The notes under the pieces are model-generated. The model was not told the DNA's origin, did not search any database, and worked only from the letters and a program-made list of their open reading frames with translations. A program made the translations under genes and the position numbers. DNA of 64,000 bases from Volutella citrinella (Eukaryota; Ascomycota; Sordariomycetes; Hypocreales; Nectriaceae), in assembly GCA_034401135.1 (NCBI GenBank), contig JAWZSP010000004.1, forward strand, positions 4,898,001-4,962,000, read 5' to 3'. This document shows positions 43,267-54,357 of this stretch, piece by piece (within the stretch, counting starts at the first letter, position 1; each line of letters opens with the position of its first letter).

Positions 43267-44939
43267 TAATATCTTCCTTTATAAAGTCTTAACCCTAAGG
43301 CTAGATAAGTAATTTATATTAGTTTATTATATAAGTCTTATAAACTTAAACCTATAATTATCCTATACTAATTATTATTATATTAAGTATAGCTCTTAAG
43401 TCTATTAAGACCTAGTAGCGCGCCTTACTTACTAATTATATTACTATTAAAGGTTTTATAATTAATATACTATATTCTTATTATTTTAAGAATAAGTTAA
43501 TTTATTAGATATCTAGTAAGTTATTATATTATTCTAAATATATTTAGCACAGTTATACTTATAATAATATAAATATTACTCCTTTCTATTAATATTCCTT
43601 ATTATTTTTATTATTCTCTTACTAACTTCTTTAGTAATATATAATATTTCTATATAATAAAAGTTAGATAAGAATATTAAAAAGGAAGAGAAGAAATTAA
43701 AAGAAATCATAGCCTATTTAAGTTATCTTTATTATTAAAAGAAGCTCCTTAAGGATAGGGAGGCTTCCTTAGTTAAGCAGGGCCTGCAGGAGCTGGATAA
43801 GGAAGACAGGGTCGCTTCCTTAGGTAGTGCTCTATTAGCTAAGCAGTATTCTATTAAGGAAGCTTAAGTAACAGGAGCTATTAATATTATTAATTAATCT
43901 GCTATTTTCTTTATTAAGTCTTTAGGTATTCTTATAGTTTCTTTAAATAGTAAGTAAGGTTTTCTAAGAGTTCTTATATATTTTCTAATTTAAACTAATC
44001 TTTTTATTTAATTAAATAAAGTATTTTACTATCCTTATATATCTTATCTAGGATTTCCTTAACTATCTATTTTATATTAGATAGGACCTTTAGTTCTTAT
44101 TATAATAATATATCTATTTATATCTTAATAGTGTTTTTAGCTAATTTTAAGAGTAAGATATAGAATATTAAGTATACTTTAATATTCTTAAGTAAGTCTA
44201 GTTTATAATTACTTATTAAGATTCGTTTCTTAATAATATAAAGTCTAATAAACTTATAGTCTAGTTTTTTATTTTATTATATTATTATTAGATTTTTTAT
44301 AGATAGGTAGACTATATCTCCCTTTTTAAAAGTCAGTCCTTTTGATCTTTTCTTATTATAATATTTCTTTATCTAGTTCTGAATATACTTAAGTTCTATC
44401 TTTATTTCTTAATATATTACCTTAATTTAGTCTATTTTAAGTATAGCTTTAATATTTATAGGTCCTTCTTATAGTTATTAATATATATCTAAGTTATAGT
44501 TATAAAGTGCTAGGGCTAGTGTTATATTAATACTATTATAATATAATAAATTATATAATAATTACACAGTTAGTAGCAGTTCTATCCAGTTATTTTATAT
44601 ATAGTTAATATAGTACTTAAGGTATTATTCTACCTTTTAATTTAAACATTCTATTTAACTATCAACTTGTACTCTAAAAGCTATAGTTAATTTATAGTTT
44701 AGGCCTAATATATTTATAAGTCCCTAGTTAAATTTTAATATAAATATTAGTCCTCTATTAGAGATAATCTCTATTAGTAGACTATAAGCTAAGACTATTA
44801 CTTTATAAAATATAAATACTAGTTGCTCTATGTCTGTTTCTTTTTTATATAGGATATAGTATACAAACTTTATAAATTAGTTTATAATTATATATATACT
44901 ATCAAAGTGTGTTTTAGTAATTAAGTCTTCTAATAATAG

Positions 44940-45020
44940 TAGCTTTATAATAAAGTCTATTATAACTAAGTATTATAGTTATTTACTAACTAATAGTAAT
45001 TATAACATTCCGTAGGGTTT
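44940..45020 (-). other. Decayed integrase motif of the gypsy element
   Basis: Minus-strand text reads YKPYGML, several stops, then IDFI, matching the HKPYGLLQPLP...MDFIT segment of gypsy integrases, which holds the first Asp of the DDE triad (GAC, 44955-44957). In frame with the RT and RNase H motifs. Confidence 0.65.
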
Positions 45021-45716
45021 ATATTATAGCGCCTTAGTTTTCTTATAAAGGTTATATACTAAAATAACCTATTCTACTATCCTTTTTATTTATAAAAAGA
45101 TATAGTTCTGCTTTAAGTATTTAACTATTTTCTTAACTCCTTAGTATCTATATAGGACATGCTTATATACTTCTTTAATAAGAGTATACTAGAGTTTATT
45201 AAGTATAAAAAGTAATCCTACTTAGTCTATATTAGCTAGGTATCCCTATATATTGTCCTAGATAGTAGATTCTTATTATTATATTTATCTAAGGGTAACT
45301 ATTCAGTTAATAGAGTTTTATATATAGTTCCCTTTATTATCCTGTTTAAAAAGTTATATTTCTATTTTAATATTATTTAGTTCGAAGTCAGGTCTTTAGC
45401 TAATAGTATCTACTTTATTATTCTTAGATCCTTTTTAATAGATAATAGTATAATCGAATTTAAATAGATATTTAGTATATTATAATTATTATTTATTTAG
45501 TTTTTATATAGTTGTAAAATAAGAGATGTTTTTATAATTTATATAGACTTTAATCTAGTAATTACTTTTTTTAAGGTATTATTAGAATTCTTTAAATATA
45601 TTAATAATAGCTAAAAATTCTTTATTATAAATAGGATAATTAAGTTCTATTTTAGTAAGTTTATATAAGTAGAATACGATTAAGTATAACTTCTTATTTT
45701 TATCTTATTATTTAAT

Positions 45717-45752
45717 TTATACTCCTAGGCCGCTATCTAAGGTATCTATTTT
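45717..45752 (-). other. Decayed RNase H motif of the gypsy element
   Basis: Twelve minus-strand codons read KIDTLDSGLGV-stop, lying where ETDASDxGLGxxL is expected after RT. The changes seen fit C-to-T or G-to-A only (for example TCA to TTA, CAA to TAA). In frame with the RT motif. Confidence 0.7.
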
Positions 45753-46169
45753 AAGCTCTATAAGTCTATTTAAGTCAAATATAATAAATATAAGTTCTTT
45801 AAAGATTATATCTTATATCGTTTTAAATACTATCTATTTTTTATCTATCTATTTAAAAGTAACTTTTTTTTTTATTAAGTTAGTTAAGAGTACTACTTTA
45901 CTACTAAAGTTTTTAATAAACTTCTAGTAGTAGTTAGTAAATCTAAGGAATAACTAAATATCCTTTATTATTAAGTATTTTATTAAGTTTAATTAATCTT
46001 ATATTACTACGATTTTCTTTAAGTTTATATAGATTTTATTATAAAAGATAATATATCTTAAGAATTCCACTTTATTTATATAAAACTTACTCTTTTCTAG
46101 TTCTACTAGTAGCTTTATATCTTATAGTTTCTATAGTACTTTATATATATATTCTGTATATTACTTATC

Positions 46170-46214
46170 ATTCTCTAAGAATATTAAGATATTATCTAGA
46201 TAATATACTATAAA
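46170..46214 (-). other. Decayed reverse transcriptase active-site motif of the gypsy element
   Basis: Fifteen minus-strand codons read FIVYYLDNILIFLEN. The gypsy RT active site is usually of the form FVVVYLDDILIFS; the second Asp is Asn here (GAT to AAT). Confidence 0.75.
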
Positions 46215-49200
46215 TATATTAAGGTATTTATATAGTATATAGTTAATTATTTGCTAAAATAATACTAGTATATTTATCAGGCTAAAAGGTATAATAAGGT
46301 ATTTAAAGAGGCTAAACTTAGTTTTAAATACAGTTTTTTATTTATATCCTTTCTTAACTTATATTAAGTTATATATGCTTTTTAAGTCAAGTGTAGTAAA
46401 CTTTTTTATTTTTTATAATCAGTTCTTTATTTCTAAAATAAGTAGTAACAGAGTTTAGTCCTTTATTATTACTTTATTAAGTTATTAGTAGTCTATTACT
46501 AGCCTGAGTTTGCTATTCTTTTTTAGGATAAATATAACTGAATATCTAGCTTTTAAAGTTAATACTTATATATAACCTTTATATAGCATTTCTTCTAAAT
46601 ATTCTTTAAGAGTTATAAGTTCTATTTTATTTAAATTATAAATAGGAAAGAACTTTATTATTTTTCTATTTTTAAGGACTATTTTATAGTCCTATTATTT
46701 ATATAATAGTAGTCCTATTTCTAGTTCTTTTATAAAGAGTTATTTATACTTCTAGTACTAAGGTAGTATTAAAGTAAGTCTATTAAGTTCGTCTTTTAAT
46801 TTTTAAGCTTCAAGCGTTTTATTAAGCTATATAAGCTATTTCTATAAGTATATAATAACTTATTAAGCTTATCTATTATATAGCTTTTATTATTTCTATA
46901 ATATCTTTTTTAAGGTAGTAATAATATCTATATTATCTGTCCTATTATTAATTAACTTATAACTATTCTTAAATTAAGATCTTATATTATTATAGAGCTT
47001 GTTAATATTAATATCTAGTTAGTCCTAAATATAGCCAGTCCTTTAGTTAATAAATAGGTTTCGCTAATATAACTATTTATATCCTAGGACTATATTATAT
47101 AATACTATTAGTATAATATTATAGTTGATTTCTTTATTCTTTCTATTTATATAAGTCTTTATATACTTAACTTTGCAGCTGATAACCCTATTATTATATT
47201 TAAAAGTAGATCCTTTTAGGTTTACTATATTATATAGTCATTCCTTTTCTTACTAAAGTAGTTATATTTAGTTAACTAACTATAATAAAATATAGTTAGT
47301 ATTAGCTCTGCTATTAATTAGTATATCTAGCTATTTCTTTTTAACTTATATCTTTGTTATTAATTGCGTCCTGTAGTTACTAATAGTAGTACTAAGTTAT
47401 TTAGTTAGGTTTTCTAGTTATTTAAGTAGCTTAATTACTAATAATGTCTTCCTTTTTTTTTATTATTATATCCTTTATTATAATAGTATTAGTTAAGTTT
47501 ATACTTTATATATACTTTATATTCTATATTAATATAGGTATATAATTATATCTTATAGTATAGTTATAAGTTGATAATAACTATATTATATTCTAGTTTT
47601 CCTACTACTTTCTATTAGTACCTACTGTTTTAAAGTAATAGTACTAGTTTTTCTATTTCTTAATTAAGCTATATTAGGTATATATTATACTTCCTTTTTA
47701 TTTCTTTATATATTCGATATATATAGTTATAATAGTATATTTAGGATAGGTCTCTGTGCTTTATATTATATAAGCTGAATATTACTAGGTCTCTTATATT
47801 AATATTAATATAATCTTTCTTATTATTTTATATAAAAGCAGGAATAATTATTATACTTCTCTTAGTAAGTTATTAAACTAGGGTATATACTTAGCTCTCT
47901 TCTTATTCCTATTAATTCAGTTTATAAAAGATCTAGGTTACTTTTTTATATCAGGGGTCTGTTCCCTCTAGGTCTTATAGTTAGAGCTTGTCTTTTTATA
48001 AGCCTAGTCTTAGTAAGAGGGCTCTATCTTACTTAATTTATAATAGTTAGTTAAAAGTAAGTCTATATATCCAGAACTATTATAGTTTCTCTTAGATATA
48101 GAGGTTATTTACTTCTTCTTATTCTTATATTTAGAAAGCGACTTAGTTATTAGTAGTTAGTTCTAGAGTCAGTTCTTTTTATTAGTTATATTTTTATTAT
48201 ATTATATATAGTAGTTTAGTATTATTATACTAGTATATAGGTCTTTTAGGGACTAGTATCTATTCTTTTATAAAATAGTTTTCTACCTTTTATTATCTAA
48301 GGTAGCTTTCTACTTACTTTTACTATAAGTTCTTTCTTTATTAGTAGTAAGTATTATACTTATTTTTTATAATAAGTATTATTATAAAGGTGATTTTATT
48401 CCTTAAGCCCTTTATTTAGTTATAGCCTAATCAAGCTATAATAATAGTCTTAATTAGCTTTTCTTAGTCTATATTAAGTATCAGTCCCTAGAATTCTAGT
48501 ATATTATTATTCCTTTAGTAAAGCTTATAGTTATAAGCTTTAATTAATATAATATACTTATTTTATTATTAGGTAAATATTTTATATACTTTTAGTTAGT
48601 ATATAAAATATACTAGGATATTATATTAGTCCTTTATTTTACTTATATAAAGTCAGGGTATAATTAATATAATAATAGTTTATATCTTATTTTTATAACT
48701 TATATTCTAGTTTATGAAGTTAAACTTCTTACTAATTACCTATTCCTAATCTTTTTCTTAGTCTTATTCTTAGTATTCTAAGGAGTCTCTTTTATATTTT
48801 TACTATTATTTTTTTTAAGTCTTGTTTTATTATTTTATAACTCTAAGTTATTTAGTAAATTATTAGTATATTAATAAGTATTATCCTGTATACTATTCCT
48901 GCTATTATTAAAAAATAAAGCAGGCTACTTTCTTTTAGTACTTAAGGTATAGGAAGTAGGTATATTTTTCTTTTTTCTTCTTAAAGTAGAAAACTTAATT
49001 AATACTTACTACTTTTCTATTATAATACCCTACTAACTATTAGATAGGGTCAAAGTTATTAAGTCTTACTTTTTTAATATATTTTATTAGGTTATAATAT
49101 TATACTTTATATCCAGTTTATCTATATATAGTATACTAAGTATACTTATTATCTTATATTTTTAAATAAATAGGTTTAGGTTTAACCTTATATCTAGCAG

Positions 49201-49393
49201 TTTCCTTTATATAAATTATAATAACTAGGTCTTACTTTAAGGTATCTACTAGTTATATAACTTAGATTATTTTAACTATATAGATAGCTATTTACTTATT
49301 CTTATTATACTATATATTAATAAACTATACCTTCTTACTTTTAAAGACTTAGTTAAATTTAGATTTAAACTTATTATTTATTTTTATTAGGTT

Positions 49394-49438
49394 ATAATAC
49401 TTAGGTAATTAGTGCCTATACTTATTACAGTTCTAATA
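49394..49438 (-). other. Decayed gag zinc knuckle of the gypsy element
   Basis: Minus-strand codons give Y-stop-NCNKYRH-stop-LPKY; restoring TGT for TAT and TGG for TAG on paper gives the CX2CX4HX4C spacing. It is in a different frame from the pol motifs, as gag often is. Motif short, hence moderate confidence. Confidence 0.5.
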
Positions 49439-50576
49439 GAAGGTTTTCTAGGTATTGCTAAGTTCTATTAGTCCTGGCACTTATTTATAAAAAGTTAAGG
49501 TAAATTACTTTCTTTTTTAATTCTACTTTAACTAAGTCTTACGATTTTTATTTCTACCTTTATATCGTTTTTCCTAGGACTATTCAAATAGTCTATTATC
49601 GATTTTAATAGTAAGTTGTTTATAGTTTATAAAGTCTATAAGTAAGCTTATATTTTTTACTAATTTATCCTTAATATTATCCTTAAGTTCTTAGTAAAAT
49701 TTATTAATTACTATTTTATCAGTCTAGTTAAGTTTATTTAATAAATATTAGAATTTAATTAAATAGGCCGATACTACTTTATACTAATTAAGTTTCTAGA
49801 TAGCTATAAGTACTTAGTACCTTTTATTAACTTCTTTAAAGTTATTAATTAGTATTTATTTAAAGGCCTTAAAATTGCTAAATAAAGTCTAGGTAAACCC
49901 TTTTCTAATAGCTAGGCTGTTTTTAAGATAATCCTTAAGATAGGTATTTATAGTAGTCTATAAGTCTCCTTAAAAGAGCCTAATAGTAAATTATACTTTA
50001 TATTCTTTATTATTAAATATATTTTTATATATTATAAAGTAAGATCAGAGTGCTATAATAAAGTTAGTTAGGATAGCTTTATTACTTTCTTATAGCTTAG
50101 AGTTCTTTAGTTTAATAACTTCTTTGAAATCTTTAATAAGTAGTCCTATATACTTAATATTCTTAGTTCTTAAGACATTTTAGAATCTATACGTCTGCGC
50201 GTTTCTAATAGTATTAATAGTTTCTCTAAGGCTTGTATTCTTTATTTAAGTATTAGTCAACTGCTTATTAAAGATAGCAGTCTGCTAGGTCAGTTAACTA
50301 ATCTACTTATTAATATAGTTCCTAATCTAAGTAGAGTATGCCTTTATATCTTTTAGTTACTTTCTTAAAGAGGTATTATCTACCTTAAGTCAGGTAATAT
50401 CTAGTCTATAGTTATTATTAGATTCTTTCTTAATATCTTTTATAGTATTATTACTAAGTAGGGTATTCTAGTAAGTGCTTAATAAGCTAATAGTAATAAG
50501 CTTCTTTTCTTAAGATATTATTATAAGTATTACTTAGTATTATATAAGTAGTATAATTAAATAAGAGCTATTAATA

Positions 50577-51027
50577 TATAATAATTAGGCTGGTTTTAAT
50601 TATATAAATAATAGTAATTATACTAAGGTTTATATTAGTAATTATACTAAGGTATAATACTAAGTATTAATTAGTATATAAGATAAATATATTATTATAT
50701 CTAGTAATAAGTAAGGAGTATTATAGTAACTAAGTATTATTAATAGCTAAAGAGCTATTTATACTAGATATATACTTCTTTATAAGTCTATATAGTTTAT
50801 CTAGTCCTTTATTATATAGCTTATTACCTATCCTTTATTTACTTTAGATTACTAAGATTATAGTAATAATTTAGGTAATCTGTTCCTAATTAGTTTATTA
50901 AGTAGGGATTATAAGAATTATATTATGATCCTAGTGATCTAATATTAATTAGCTATAGTTTATTATTTAGGTTTTTCTATTTTATATACCCTATATAAGT
51001 ATAGTATATTAGCATTAAGTTCTAATA
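50577..51027 (-). repeat. Right (5') LTR of the gypsy element
   Basis: 451 bases starting tataataattagg and ending agttctaata; partner of 42816-43266. For the minus-strand element this is the 5' LTR. I could not recognise a primer-binding site beside it because of base loss. Confidence 0.85.
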
Positions 51028-51032
51028 AAAAG
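51028..51032 (+). repeat. Right target-site duplication AAAAG of the gypsy element
   Basis: Matches 42811-42815 exactly, fixing the element end at 51027. Confidence 0.75.
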
Positions 51033-51604
51033 AGATATTAATATTTTATTAAATAATATATTAAATAATATATTTTATAAATTTAAATTATTAATTAATA
51101 ACTTAAAGTTAATTTTTTTTAAAAAAAAGATCTTTTTTATAAAAAAAGAGTAATAATTAATAATATCTTAAGATTATTAATAATAAATAAGAGAAGTATA
51201 TATATATATATAAGTATTAGCTTATTTTATTATTAATTTAATTTTATATTTAATTATTTATTTAATAAAAAATCTTAAAAAAATATTATAATATAACTAA
51301 TATAAATTTAATATTAAGTTATATTATATAAATAATTTTATATTTATATTTATAATTATAAAAATTAAAAATTCTAAAATATTATAAATTTATTATAATT
51401 TTTTTATAACTTTTAATAATATAAAAACTTTAATAAATAAAAAGCTATTATTTATTATATTTATTAAATATTAATTATAACTTATTATAAACTAATATTA
51501 TAATTTAAATATTAAGTATAATATTTATTATAAAATTTATTATAATTTTCTATTATATATATATCAGGCTGTGTATTATATAGGCTTATTAAATATCTTT
51601 TATA

Positions 51605-51615
51605 ATTCTCCCCTA
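51605..51615 (+). repeat. Right copy of the 11-base direct repeat (attctccccta)
   Basis: Same 11 bases as 42494-42504. To its right the carboxypeptidase homology (LADLYIRGE on the minus strand) resumes. Confidence 0.65.
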
Positions 51616-51864
51616 ATATAGAGGTCGGCTAAGGCAAGGTCGGGAAATACTTAATAAAATAGCTTTATAAACATAATAAAATCTAATAACAACTCCGCGT
51701 TACTACTTGTATACTTGTCCTCGTAGTTAATATTATCACTATAGGAAAAGCCTAGATTGATATATTAGTCAAGATAGATAACGTTAAACACTTCAGTCTA
51801 TAAGTATGGATTATTTTATATCTTATTTTTATTATTCGCCTGACACAGCCCATTTTCCTAGAGT

Positions 51865-51869
51865 ATACT
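51865..51869 (+). repeat. Left target-site duplication ATACT of the solo LTR
   Basis: ATACT directly before the solo LTR; repeated at 52318-52322 directly after it. Confidence 0.75.
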
Positions 51870-52317
51870 TATAATGATCGGGTAGGTTCTAACTATATAA
51901 ACTTAGTATAATATACTAGGGGTTTATATTAGCAATCTGACGTAGCGTATACTAAGCTTTAAACAGGTTAGCTGTGATCCTAGGCATAGCGATCATACTA
52001 TCACGTTAAGTAATAGTCAATTAAGGTAATTAAGGTAACCAAGTTGTATTAATAGCTAAAGAGCTGCTTATACTAGATATACACTCTTTATAGGTCTATA
52101 TAGTTTGTCTAGTCCTTTGTTACGTGGCTTACTGCCTGTCCTTTGTTTATAGAGCATAGTATGTCAGGGAGCGCAGCGCTCTAGGAGCGCCGTCGCTCCT
52201 TTGTTCGTCGCTCCTACTCTGATTGGTCCGTAGTCATGTGGGTGGGGCGCTGGTTCTTCCGTTCCGGTCGGCTGTGCCGCGGGTCCGGTCACCGTGCATT
52301 AGCGTCAGGTCCTGACA
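51870..52317. mobile_element. Solo LTR of the same gypsy family, inserted in the carboxypeptidase exon
   Basis: 448 bases, starting tataatgatcggg and ending gtcaggtcctgaca. It aligns from end to end with the two 451-base LTRs of the gypsy element, but keeps many G and C where they have A and T, for example tttgtctagtcctttgtta against tttatctagtcctttatta. The last bases gcgtcaggtcctgaca match gcattaagttctaata by transitions only and preserve the CA end. ATACT duplications on both sides and carboxypeptidase coding sequence beyond them show a complete insertion reduced to one LTR. The right third is G/C-rich and nearly undamaged. Confidence 0.75.
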
Positions 52318-52322
52318 ATACT
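52318..52322 (+). repeat. Right target-site duplication ATACT of the solo LTR
   Basis: Matches 51865-51869 exactly and lies in the carboxypeptidase coding sequence (the minus-strand codons of FLPV). Confidence 0.75.
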
Positions 52323-53049
52323 GGGAGGAAGCTCAACCCTGGCTCTCCCTGGAGCCAAATCAGAAGTGGTGCAGTCTCTGGACTGTGGCGCGCTTCATGA
52401 TACCCTTGGCGCGTGACAATGGTGTTCTTTTCGTGCTGCCATTCAAGAAGGGGACCTTGATGGCCAGTGGGTTATGGCATACAGAAAAAAAGGTGCCGGT
52501 CGTCAATATCGGCCCAGCCAGCATGATGCGCAGCTGCGCCGGGACAAAGCTGCGTGTCGCCCTCAAGCCAGCTCTTTATACGAAGGGAATGATTACCAAA
52601 CGGGGACCGAATAGTCTGGTATGGCGTCGTGCTTGCTGGTTGCGATGCAGCCAGCGAGGAGCACCCTAGCCAAAGAAGAGGTCCGGCAAAGAATTCAGGC
52701 CTCATGATGGTTGCAGAGAGTGCCGTGAAGCAAAGTAAAATGTGCGAAGGGGAGGTCAAAGGCTCAAAGCCGGCAGTAACGATGTCAGTGTGTATAAACT
52801 GGAGTGCAGAGCACACAGAGTCCAGACCCTGAGCGACTACTAGTATACCCGATGAGGTTACGAGCGGCTCTCCACAAAACCTTGACAGGATACTTTCTTG
52901 GATCCTTAGATTGTTCCGAGCATCGTTTATCACTAGCGAAGGTGCCGAATCAAGGTCATGAGACACTTTTAGTGGAGTCAATATTACAATAGTCCATGAC
53001 ACAGGATTGCATGGGCGAATGCTGGACATACCAGTCTCTTGTTTCAAAC

Positions 53050-53405
53050 AGCTATGGGGGTTCCCGCACTCCTGGCCCGGGAACCAAGCCTGGATCACAC
53101 AGCTGACTTGGTCGACCCACGGCATGGCAATAGCCGAACCAGTAGAGTTGACGACAATGGTGTTCTTGTTCGCTGCAGCAACGGCCGTAACCAGGGAGTC
53201 CTGCGTTCCGTTGCGTGGCAGATTGAACGAATCTCGGTCACGACCCTCGGTCTCCCAATGCGCGTCGTGTCCCGTAAAGACGATGGCGACGTCGGCATCT
53301 CCGGCAACCCGAGCTGCTTCGGATTGGAGGACTGGAGCTACATGAACATCCCAATATCTGCTGTCTCCAAGTCGAATTTCGATCCGGCTGAGGATGTGCT
53401 CGTAC
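53050..53405 (-). pseudogene. Fragment of a GH3 beta-glucosidase
   Basis: On the minus strand about 115 codons read as the C-terminal alpha/beta sandwich of a GH3 beta-glucosidase: GDADVAIVFTGHDAHWETEG, FNLPRNGTQDSLVTAVAAAN, TIVVNSTGSAIAMPWVDQV, IQAWFPGQECGN. After GQECGN the usual continuation (AIADVLFGDxNPSG) is missing and replaced by unrelated sequence. The N-terminal catalytic barrel is absent upstream. An isolated gene fragment lying just 5' of the carboxypeptidase start on the same strand. Confidence 0.65.
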
Positions 53406-53479
53406 GCGAACTCAAGAGTCTCATGCAAGTCGGCTCTCCGGCAGAAGGCGCCACGCAGTCGCCTTCTTTTGGCCAAAAT

Positions 53480-54357
53480 CTAGCTGAGGGAGCTAGAGTC
53501 CGGGAGATTGCGCGTACGGCGATTGAGGTGACGAAGCCACAGAAGTGGAAGCTGGGAAGGGAATTTGCGCAGCAGTGGCCGCTGTTTGACTGCTCTTCTG
53601 GTAAGTCTTGCTACTTCACAGCCTCATACGCCTCCGTAGATGTTGTTGGTCTTGACTAACTGATTGTAGTAATATCTAGATATGAGCGAACGCCTAGAAT
53701 ATTTGAAATCTGACCGTGTAACTATATAACTACAAGAAATTTACGTGCTTCGTTCTCTGTGCTGTGATATGTGTTCTCTCTGGACAGGGCGTGGAACATC
53801 AGAATTTGATAGCCTCGGGAACTATTCTTAAGACCTCGGCAGTGATGTCTTCCGCACATCTCTCACTGTGCATTGATGCAGATGAGATACTTCCTGATAT
53901 CTTACCGAAGGTAGCGAATCACATGCTCTCTATTGTCTCTTTTTCAATCCATGTTATAACTACCGGCGCTTCCAGGCTTGTCGTCGGAGGTTTCTACTGG
54001 AGGCTGGGGCAAACAGAGAAAGTGACGCCACCCCCGGATGTGCTGTTGCATTTTCCCCGCGCGGGGTAGCCCACTAGTAGCTTGTCCGCGGAGGAATCCC
54101 TGTCTATCGTGAGCGACTGATTGGCGAATTGCTCATGGTTTCGTAGATGAGGTCAGGAAAGTCTCCGTCATGCTGTGGTCTGTCACGAATTGTTTTGTAA
54201 GGTGGCCATTGGCTCTGTTTGGGTCGGTCATCATGCAGCGACCGTGACATGTGTTTGGCCAACGGCACGATAAGTATTTCAAAGGGCCCTGAATATTTTC
54301 CGCACGGTTCCGGGGTGATATCGCCATCGAACAGCGTCCTGAGCTTAGACTGCAACA
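53480..54357. other. Intergenic region upstream of the P450 gene
   Basis: May contain further decayed GH3 sequence at the left end. No intact gene, tRNA or repeat is recognisable. Confidence 0.4.

Larger units (their letters stand above)
42816..51027 (-). mobile_element. RIP-degraded Ty3/gypsy LTR retrotransposon, 8.2 kb
   Basis: Two 451-base direct repeats (42816-43266 and 50577-51027) bound the element, with AAAAG target duplications outside. The inside is almost pure A/T and full of stops. On the minus strand the usual gag-pol order is still visible: a decayed CX2CX4HX4C zinc knuckle at 49394-49438, a reverse transcriptase active-site motif at 46170-46214 (YLDN, from YLDD), an RNase H motif at 45717-45752, and an integrase KPYG...DFI motif around 44955-45015. 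The three pol motifs remain in one frame over 1.25 kb, so damage is by point mutation, not indels. RT before integrase means gypsy, not copia. It cannot encode active proteins. Confidence 0.85.
42505..51604. mobile_element. A/T-rich insertion of unidentified type, itself hosting a gypsy element
   Basis: Everything between the two 11-base repeats is foreign to the carboxypeptidase gene. Its own sequence is about 310 bases on the left (42505-42815) and 575 on the right (51028-51604), interrupted by the gypsy element. It is extremely A/T-rich, so coding text is erased. An 11-base duplication would suit Mutator-like elements or some non-LTR elements, but I see no clear terminal inverted repeat. 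A weak direct similarity exists between ~42593-42622 and ~51564-51592. Confidence 0.5.
41530..52705 (-). pseudogene. Serine carboxypeptidase (S10) gene interrupted by two mobile-element insertions
   Basis: The gene can be followed in order on the minus strand. Start ATG at 52705: signal peptide MRPEFFAGPLLWLGCSSLAA, then CPGAAAHHAGWADIDDRHLF. An intron (52405-52482) joins to WYHEARHSPETAPLLIWLQG. A solo LTR (51870-52317) interrupts the exon. The gene resumes at ~51869 as a RIP-damaged stretch with stops (VFNVIYLD-stop-YINLGFSYSD, LADLYIRGE). After the large insertion (about 42505-51604) it continues with RGESYTGRNIPALASVV; the catalytic Ser codon is 42492-42494. It goes on through LRSFMLGHPLIYPAVQLPAL, CYPDMNRAAAYLNSPDVLNG, a frameshift near 42000, VLVYVGDSDPMIGPDGV with the Asp region, and EIEETGRMV, where the catalytic AGH should be. 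The frameshift and the missing His mean it is dead even apart from the insertions. Confidence 0.75.

Noticed and set aside
43267..50576. Ty1/copia as the element type
   Set aside because: Integrase lies after RT and RNase H on the coding strand, which is the gypsy order.
42505..51604. Mitochondrial DNA insertion as the source of the A/T block
   Set aside because: LTRs with target duplications and gypsy RT, RNase H and integrase motifs explain it; no mitochondrial gene text seen.
42505..51604. CRISPR-like or satellite array in the A/T block
   Set aside because: Repeated words are low-complexity A/T; the only long repeats are the LTRs. CRISPR arrays are not expected in a fungus.
52472..53476. 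One 334-codon minus-strand frame as a single gene
   Set aside because: It joins two unrelated pieces, a GH3 fragment and the carboxypeptidase N-terminus, with meaningless text between.
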